Origin: Oscillibacter sp.
GTDB taxonomy: Bacteria > Bacillota > Clostridia > Oscillospirales > Oscillospiraceae
Length of the DNA stretch: 9,930 nucleotides
Assembly (NCBI GenBank): GCA_003522105.1
Contig: DPGF01000006.1
Coordinates: 56,289-66,218, forward strand
Direction: 5' to 3'
Shown: positions 5,684 through 9,930 of the stretch, piece by piece
Layout of the letters: each line of letters starts with the position of its first letter
Position numbering within the stretch: the stretch's first letter is position 1
Program-made: the position numbers and the translations under genes
Notes under the pieces: model-generated
What the model was told of the DNA's origin: nothing
Seen by the model: the letters and a program-made list of their open reading frames with translations, nothing else
Database searches by the model: none

Positions 5684-6904
5684 TTACAGATCGTCGCGGT
5701 TGACGGGGCAGGACATGCAGCGCGGGCCGCCGCGGCCGCGGGAAAGCTCCGCCGACGAAATGGAGATGACGTCGATGCCCTTCTTGTCGAGCAGCTCGTT
5801 GGTCACATAGTTGCGGTCGTAGGTGATGACGCGGCCCGGCGCGATGCACAGCGTGTTGGAGCCGTCGTTCCACTGCTCGCGCTGCGCGGCCAGCAGGTCG
5901 CCGCCGCCGCAGCGGATCAGGTCGACCGCGGGGAGCTTGAGCTCGAGGGCGAGAATGTCCTTGAGCTCTTCCTTGAGCGCGCGGAACTGAAGCTCGCCAT
6001 GGTCGTCGAGCGTCATCTCGTAAACGCTCAGCGGGCCTTCGATCTCGGGGTGAATGGTGAACTTGTCGTAGTCGACCATCGTGAAAACGGTATCAAGGTG
6101 CATGAACGCGCGCGTTTCGGGAATGTCGAACGCGAGCACCTTCTTGAAGCCGGAGTTTTGCAGCAGGTTGCGCGCAAAGTTCTCCGCGCCGGAAACGGTC
6201 GTGCGCTGGGACAGGCCGACGGCCACGATGTCCCTCGAGAGGACGAGCACGTCGCCGCCCTCGATGGAGTAGCTGTCGGAGAGGTCGTACCACATCTTGT
6301 TCTCCGGCGTGGCAAAGTCGCGGTTGTAGAGGTACATGTACTTTAAGAGCAGGCTCTCGCGCTTGCGCGCGGGGGTGTGCATGCGGTGGATGTTGATGCC
6401 CTCACCCACGCAGGCGCCCGGGTCACGGGTGAAGTAGAGGTTGGGCATGGGGTCGGAGACGAACGGATAGTCGTCGTCGACGAGATCCATAAGGGAGGTG
6501 GCTTCCTTGGTGGCGACCTCGCTGCGCTTGATACCGGCGATCAGCTCGGTGACCATCTCCTTCGGCGGCATGTTGAGCAGGTAGCTCGTCATGGACGCGC
6601 GCAGGCCCTTGGCGTGGATCTTGCTGATGTTGAGGAAGTCGTTCACCAGCTGGATCTGGCGGGCGGGATCGGCGATCGCCTTGGCGACCTCGTCGACGTA
6701 ATAGACGACCTCAACGCCGTTTTCGCGCAGCACGCGGGCGAAGTTATCGTGCTCCTGCTGCGCGATCTTGAGATAGGGCACATCGTCGAACAGCAGACGC
6801 TCGAGCGTGGCAGGGGTCAGCGCTTCCAGCTCCTTGCCGGGGCGGTGCAGCAGCACCTTGTTGAGCTTTCCGATCTCGGAGAAATTATGGATGCCTGGAT
6901 ACAT
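5684..6904 (-). CDS. arcA: Arginine deiminase
   Basis: Hydrolyses L-arginine to citrulline and ammonia, the first step of the arginine deiminase pathway, in the cytoplasm. Its 406 residues are full length. All active-site landmarks are visible: D161 in YFTRDPGA, E215 in IEGGD, H269 and D271 in HLDTVFTMVD, and the nucleophile C396 in the C-terminal GRGGPRCMSCPVNRDDL. The N-terminus, NFSEIGKLNKVLLHRPGKEL, is also typical. The ATG at 6902-6904 has AAAGGGAG 7 bases upstream. The gene sits between a MocR-type regulator upstream and argR downstream, all on the same strand. A promoter and several short palindromes lie in the 192-base gap after the MocR gene. Ornithine carbamoyltransferase, the next enzyme, is encoded convergently nearby. 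Carbamate kinase and arcD are not in the window. Confidence 0.98.
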   Translation of the reverse strand: MYPGIHNFSEIGKLNKVLLHRPGKELEALTPATLERLLFDDVPYLKIAQQEHDNFARVLRENGVEVVYYVDEVAKAIADPARQIQLVNDFLNISKIHAKGLRASMTSYLLNMPPKEMVTELIAGIKRSEVATKEATSLMDLVDDDYPFVSDPMPNLYFTRDPGACVGEGINIHRMHTPARKRESLLLKYMYLYNRDFATPENKMWYDLSDSYSIEGGDVLVLSRDIVAVGLSQRTTVSGAENFARNLLQNSGFKKVLAFDIPETRAFMHLDTVFTMVDYDKFTIHPEIEGPLSVYEMTLDDHGELQFRALKEELKDILALELKLPAVDLIRCGGGDLLAAQREQWNDGSNTLCIAPGRVITYDRNYVTNELLDKKGIDVISISSAELSRGRGGPRCMSCPVNRDDL

Positions 6905-6911
6905 AGTTTTG

Positions 6912-6919
6912 CTCCCTTT
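6912..6919 (-). promoter_or_regulatory. Ribosome binding site of arcA
   Basis: AAAGGGAG on the minus strand, 7 bases before the ATG at 6904. Confidence 0.7.
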
Positions 6920-7036
6920 CCCGGGATGCCGGCGGCTCTCTCATCGACCGCCCATACACCCCGCTGTGATTTATTTCTCTGCGTACCGCACAAAAGCGAA
7001 CGCGCGACGGATCCTACTTCCGTTATTATGCCTTAA

Positions 7037-7065
7037 AGTATACTCTTCCGGCGGAAGCTTGTAAT
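7037..7065 (-). promoter_or_regulatory. Candidate arcA promoter with palindromes
   Basis: Minus strand: -35-like ATTACA (7060-7065), a 17-base spacer, and -10 TATACT (7037-7042). The spacer contains a perfect palindrome, CTTCCG-G-CGGAAG (7045-7057), and the -10 lies in AGTATACT (7037-7044), also palindromic. TGATACATTACAAG (7058-7071, minus) covers the -35. The density of symmetry suggests an operator. The leader to arcA would be about 125 bases, with no gene in it. Confidence 0.45.
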
Positions 7066-7096
7066 GTATCAGTGATTTTGCAATTTTATGTGCCAG

Positions 7097-8578
7097 TTAC
7101 TCCTCCAGCTCTTCTTCCAGCGCTTTGTGCAACACGTCCATGCCGCATGCCAAACGCTCGCGCGATTCGTAGGAGTAATTGATGCGGATATAGTCGCGTC
7201 CGCCGTTTTTATAGGGGTAAAACACGTGCCCCGGAATGAGCGTAACGCCCATATTGTAGGCGCGGTTGATAAAGTGCTTGCTGTCCACGCCGTCCGGCAG
7301 GCGGCACCAGACGTACACGCCGCCCCGCGGCCTTTCATAGCGCACGCCGAGATGCGCGAGCGCATCAAGTTTTTGGCACACAAGGTCGCGGTTGCCGCTG
7401 TAGATCTCGCGGAATGTGGCAAGCGAGCTATAATAGCTCCCGTCGTCCAGATACATGCCGAGGAGCTTCTGCGTCATCCAGTCCGAGGCCATCAGCCGCA
7501 CAGAGACAAGATAGCTCAACGCACGGACGAAATCGCGGTTGCCCGTGACGAAGGCAAGGCTCAGCCCCGGAATGAAGGTGAGGGAGAACGAATAGATGTA
7601 AATGACATTTCCCGTTGTGTCAAACGCTTTGATCGGCGGGAGCTTATCGCCGTCGTAGACGAGTTCGCTCGCCGCGTCCTCCTCCACGATCGGAATGCGG
7701 TAGCGGCTGGAAAGCTCCACGAGCTTCTTGCGCCGCTCGAGCGACAGAATGCAGCCCGTGGGGTCGTGGAAGCTTGAGTTGACAAAGATCAGCCGCGGGC
7801 GCGTCTGCGTGAGCAGACTTTCGAGCACATCGCAGTTCATGCCGTCCTCGTCCACGGGGACGGTCAGGATCCTGGCTCCGGCCAGCTCCATCACGCGGTA
7901 CATGTCGGGGTGCACCGGCTCTTCCATCACCACGCTGTCGCCGGGCTTGACGAGGAGCGTGACGATAAAGTCGAGCGCCTGGTTCGTCTCCGAAAGGATC
8001 TGGATCTCGCCCGACGAGGCCTTCACGCCCTTGGTGCCGAGAAACGACGCCAGCTTCTGGCGCAGGAAGCGGTCGCCCTTGTAGGGGCTGAAAAAATACT
8101 GGCTCGGGCCGCTGCCGGTCAAAAGGCCGGCAATGTCGTGCGCGACGCGCTCAGATGAGTATACCTCGCGCGAGGCAATGCCGCTGCCCAGCGAAAAATG
8201 GCTCTCGTCCGTGAAGCGCTGAAACAGGTCGTCAAAGGTCTTTTCCATGTCGAGGTACTTATCCGCCACCTCGTTGACCCAGTTGACGCGCCCCATCTGC
8301 ACGCCCTCGCCGCTCTCGCCGACCGGCTCCTTTTCCGTGCTCGCCGAGGCCACAAGGTAGCCCACGCCCTGACGCGACTCGATCCACGCGTCGCTTTTCA
8401 GTTCACCGTAGGCCTTGACCACCGTGTTGCGATGCACGTCCAGAATCTGAGCGAGCGCCCGCTCGCTCGGCAGCGCGCTCGATCGCGGCAGCGCGCCGCT
8501 GATGATCTGCGCTTTGATCTGGTCGGCGATCTGCAAATAGACCGGCACCTTGGAGGATTTGTCGATACTGATTTTCAT
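7097..8578 (-). CDS. MocR/GabR-type regulator with degenerate PLP pocket
   Basis: A 493-residue protein fusing a GntR-type winged helix (about 1-76; LPSERALAQILDVHRNTV, then GVGYLVAS) to a fold type I aminotransferase domain (about 115-490). In typical MocR proteins the aminotransferase domain binds pyridoxal phosphate on a lysine in S-x-S-K. Here that segment reads YSFSLTFIPGLSLAFV at 329-344, so residue 333 is Leu (codon CTC, 7580-7582). Other pocket positions also differ: HDPTG (271-275) for the usual NPTG, EEDAASEL (299-306) for EDDPYGEL, and EEPVHP (219-224) for EEPTYP. The family arginine near the C-terminus remains (R465, in YIRINYS). The reading frame is intact, so it is not a pseudogene. 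The ATG at 8576-8578 has GAGGGAG 8 bases upstream. It lies directly upstream of arcA on the same strand and is a good candidate for regulating it or the yjiH-like gene; this is inference. Confidence 0.9.
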   Translation of the reverse strand: MKISIDKSSKVPVYLQIADQIKAQIISGALPRSSALPSERALAQILDVHRNTVVKAYGELKSDAWIESRQGVGYLVASASTEKEPVGESGEGVQMGRVNWVNEVADKYLDMEKTFDDLFQRFTDESHFSLGSGIASREVYSSERVAHDIAGLLTGSGPSQYFFSPYKGDRFLRQKLASFLGTKGVKASSGEIQILSETNQALDFIVTLLVKPGDSVVMEEPVHPDMYRVMELAGARILTVPVDEDGMNCDVLESLLTQTRPRLIFVNSSFHDPTGCILSLERRKKLVELSSRYRIPIVEEDAASELVYDGDKLPPIKAFDTTGNVIYIYSFSLTFIPGLSLAFVTGNRDFVRALSYLVSVRLMASDWMTQKLLGMYLDDGSYYSSLATFREIYSGNRDLVCQKLDALAHLGVRYERPRGGVYVWCRLPDGVDSKHFINRAYNMGVTLIPGHVFYPYKNGGRDYIRINYSYESRERLACGMDVLHKALEEELEE

Positions 8579-8586
8579 GCCGTCTT

Positions 8587-8593
8587 CTCCCTC
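8587..8593 (-). promoter_or_regulatory. Ribosome binding site of the MocR-type gene
   Basis: GAGGGAG on the minus strand, 8 bases before the ATG at 8578. Confidence 0.65.
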
Positions 8594-8636
8594 TCACTTT
8601 CCGCTGCGCGTTCACCGGCGCGGAAAGACCGTGCGT

Positions 8637-8654
8637 TGATACTACAAGGGTATC
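8637..8654. repeat. Inverted repeat in the MocR-type gene leader, possible autoregulatory operator
   Basis: GATAC (8638-8642) and GTATC (8650-8654) flank a 7-base centre, just downstream of the predicted promoter. The plus strand reads TGATACTACAAG (8637-8648), resembling TGATACATTACAAG in front of arcA. Confidence 0.4.
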
Positions 8655-8669
8655 GTTGTCGTTCTTTGC

Positions 8670-8699
8670 ATTTTATCATATAACCGCACGGGTTGTACA
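8670..8699 (-). promoter_or_regulatory. Candidate promoter of the MocR-type gene
   Basis: Minus strand: -35-like TGTACA (8694-8699), an 18-base spacer, and -10 TAAAAT (8670-8675) within an A/T-rich stretch. The leader would be about 85 bases. The -35 match is only four of six bases. No other better promoter is seen in the 239-base gap. Confidence 0.4.
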
Positions 8700-8730
8700 G
8701 TCATTTTTGTGCATCTGCCATAACCCCGGA

Positions 8731-8770
8731 AAGAACAAAGCCGGAGGCGTCTCTCTGGACGCCTCCGGCT
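8731..8770 (-). terminator. Rho-independent terminator of the yjiH-like gene
   Basis: Perfect 13-bp arms AGCCGGAGGCGTC (8739-8751) and GACGCCTCCGGCT (8758-8770) with a 6-base loop. On the minus strand it is followed by TTGTTCTTT (down to 8731). It lies 47 bases after the gene's stop codon and separates it from the MocR-type gene. Confidence 0.85.
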
Positions 8771-8817
8771 GTTTGTGTGGTGGTTGAATTTACTTTTCAA
8801 GCAGCGTCATTTCGTGC

Positions 8818-9930
8818 TTAGAACATCAGGTGTGCGATCGGGCAGACGATGAGCAGGCTGATGATGGTGCGCTCAAGGAAGATGACGAACAGCTCCCAGA
8901 TGTTGAGAGGAAGCTTGGAGCCGAGGATCAGGCCGCCAACCTCAGAGAGGTACAGAACCTGCGTGACAGAGACGACAGCGACGATGAATCTGGCCATCTC
9001 GCTGGTGCACTCCGCGATCAGGATGGCGGGGGTGAGCATATCGGTGAAGCCGACGATCATCGTGGAGGCGACAGCATCCGCTTCGGGCACCTGCAGCAGC
9101 TGGAGCAGGGGACGGAACGGGATACCGAGCCATTCAAAGATGGGGGTGTAGTTGGCAAAGATGAGGGCGACAGTGCCGATGGCCATAACGGAGGGCAGAA
9201 CGCCGAACCACATGCTGCAAGCATTCTTACCGCCGCTCTTAAAGAACTGGCCGATGCCGCCAAATTCGGAAACGCGCTTCATGGCAAGATCCATGCCGTA
9301 CTCGACGTTGCTCTTGTAGCCCTCGGGGAGGGTGTCGGGAGCGGCCTTGCCTTCGACTAAGTACGTGTTGGGCTTTTTGCGCAGGGGATAGAGATACGGG
9401 CACACGATCGCGCAGACGATACCGACGAAGCAGACGATCAGGTAGTAGATGCCGAACTTGTCGAGCATGCCGACCGTATCGAGAACGACAAGGGTAAAGG
9501 TGATGGAAACGGCGGAGAACAGCGTTGCAATAATGCTTGCTTCCTTGGCGGAATAGTAACCGCCCTCATACTGGTTGCAGGTGAGCATGACGCCCAGCGT
9601 ACCGTCGCCGATCCAGGAGGTGATGCAGTCGACTGCAGCACGGCCGGGAACCTTGAAGAGGGGACGCATGACCTTGGTGAGCAGCGCGCCGACGAATTCG
9701 AGCAGGCCGAAGTCGAGCAGCAGCGGCAGCAGCAGCGCCGCGATGACGAAGATGATAACGAGCGTGGTGAGCAGGTCATAAAGGACGAAGCCGCCCTGAC
9801 CGCCGCCGGTGATCATGCCGATGAGACCCACGCCGTCCTCGCCCACACCGAGATAGGTGAGCCACACGAAGATGGCAGCGAGCACACGGATCACGACCCA
9901 GATGGGCTTGCAGGCGAAGCATTCCTTCAT
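8818..9930 (-). CDS. YjiH-family nucleoside-recognition/gate-domain membrane protein, N-terminus outside window
   Basis: Polytopic inner-membrane protein with many hydrophobic segments; 370 residues are visible. The family signature is clear in the first half: LLLDFGLLEFVGALL, then MRPLFKVPGRAAVD, SWIGDGTLGVML, QYEGGYYSAKEASIIA and FSAVSITFTLVVLD. This is the Gate (nucleoside recognition) domain also found in transporters. The second half continues after a hydrophilic linker (about 187-228) with FADYxP-like text (FANYTPIFEW) and FTDMLTPAIL. The codon at 9928-9930 is ATG, but family members carry more residues before this point, so the gene very probably continues past base 9930. The substrate is not known for the family. 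Its place upstream of a MocR-type regulator and arcA, with no arcD in view, raises the possibility that it moves an arginine-pathway amino acid. This is inference only. Confidence 0.85.
   Translation of the reverse strand: MKECFACKPIWVVIRVLAAIFVWLTYLGVGEDGVGLIGMITGGGQGGFVLYDLLTTLVIIFVIAALLLPLLLDFGLLEFVGALLTKVMRPLFKVPGRAAVDCITSWIGDGTLGVMLTCNQYEGGYYSAKEASIIATLFSAVSITFTLVVLDTVGMLDKFGIYYLIVCFVGIVCAIVCPYLYPLRKKPNTYLVEGKAAPDTLPEGYKSNVEYGMDLAMKRVSEFGGIGQFFKSGGKNACSMWFGVLPSVMAIGTVALIFANYTPIFEWLGIPFRPLLQLLQVPEADAVASTMIVGFTDMLTPAILIAECTSEMARFIVAVVSVTQVLYLSEVGGLILGSKLPLNIWELFVIFLERTIISLLIVCPIAHLMF

Overview
The window looks like chromosomal DNA from a GC-rich member of the Clostridia, most likely of the Oscillospirales type. 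This is inferred from the high GC content, strong AGGAGG-like ribosome binding sites, sigma-A-type promoters, and an arginine deiminase gene next to an ArgR-family regulator. No rRNA, tRNA, CRISPR array or insertion sequence was seen. No gene-free stretch exceeds 300 bases.

Layout: (1) 1-1205, minus strand, is the 5' two-thirds of argS (arginyl-tRNA synthetase), with its own promoter at 1292-1320. (2) 1342-3818, minus strand, holds a helix-turn-helix regulator with a TPR-like helical C-terminal part, followed by a 12-helix major facilitator transporter. A strong hairpin terminator (2613-2658) separates the two. (3) 4062-5057, plus strand, is ornithine carbamoyltransferase (argF/arcB), transcribed divergently from the regulator. 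(4) 5130-6904, minus strand, is argR plus arcA (arginine deiminase), in the order arcA-argR. argR and argF converge on one bidirectional terminator (5075-5120). (5) 7097-8578, minus strand, is a MocR/GabR-type regulator: a GntR winged helix fused to an aminotransferase fold. (6) 8818-9930, minus strand, is most of a YjiH-family nucleoside-recognition/gate-domain membrane protein whose N-terminus lies outside the window.

How they fit together: arcA turns arginine into citrulline and ammonia, and ornithine carbamoyltransferase can cleave citrulline to ornithine and carbamoyl phosphate. ArgR is the expected arginine sensor. The carbamate kinase (arcC) and the usual antiporter (arcD) of an arginine deiminase pathway are not in view. 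The MocR protein and the YjiH-type membrane protein sit directly upstream of arcA and may be its regulator and a transporter for the pathway (inference).

The most striking observation is that the MocR protein keeps the whole aminotransferase fold but has Leu (residue 333) where the PLP-binding lysine should be, along with other changed pocket residues. It is therefore probably a sensor that does not use PLP as a Schiff base. ArgR also carries Gly-Asn-Asp in place of the usual Gly-Asp-Asp of the arginine-binding motif.
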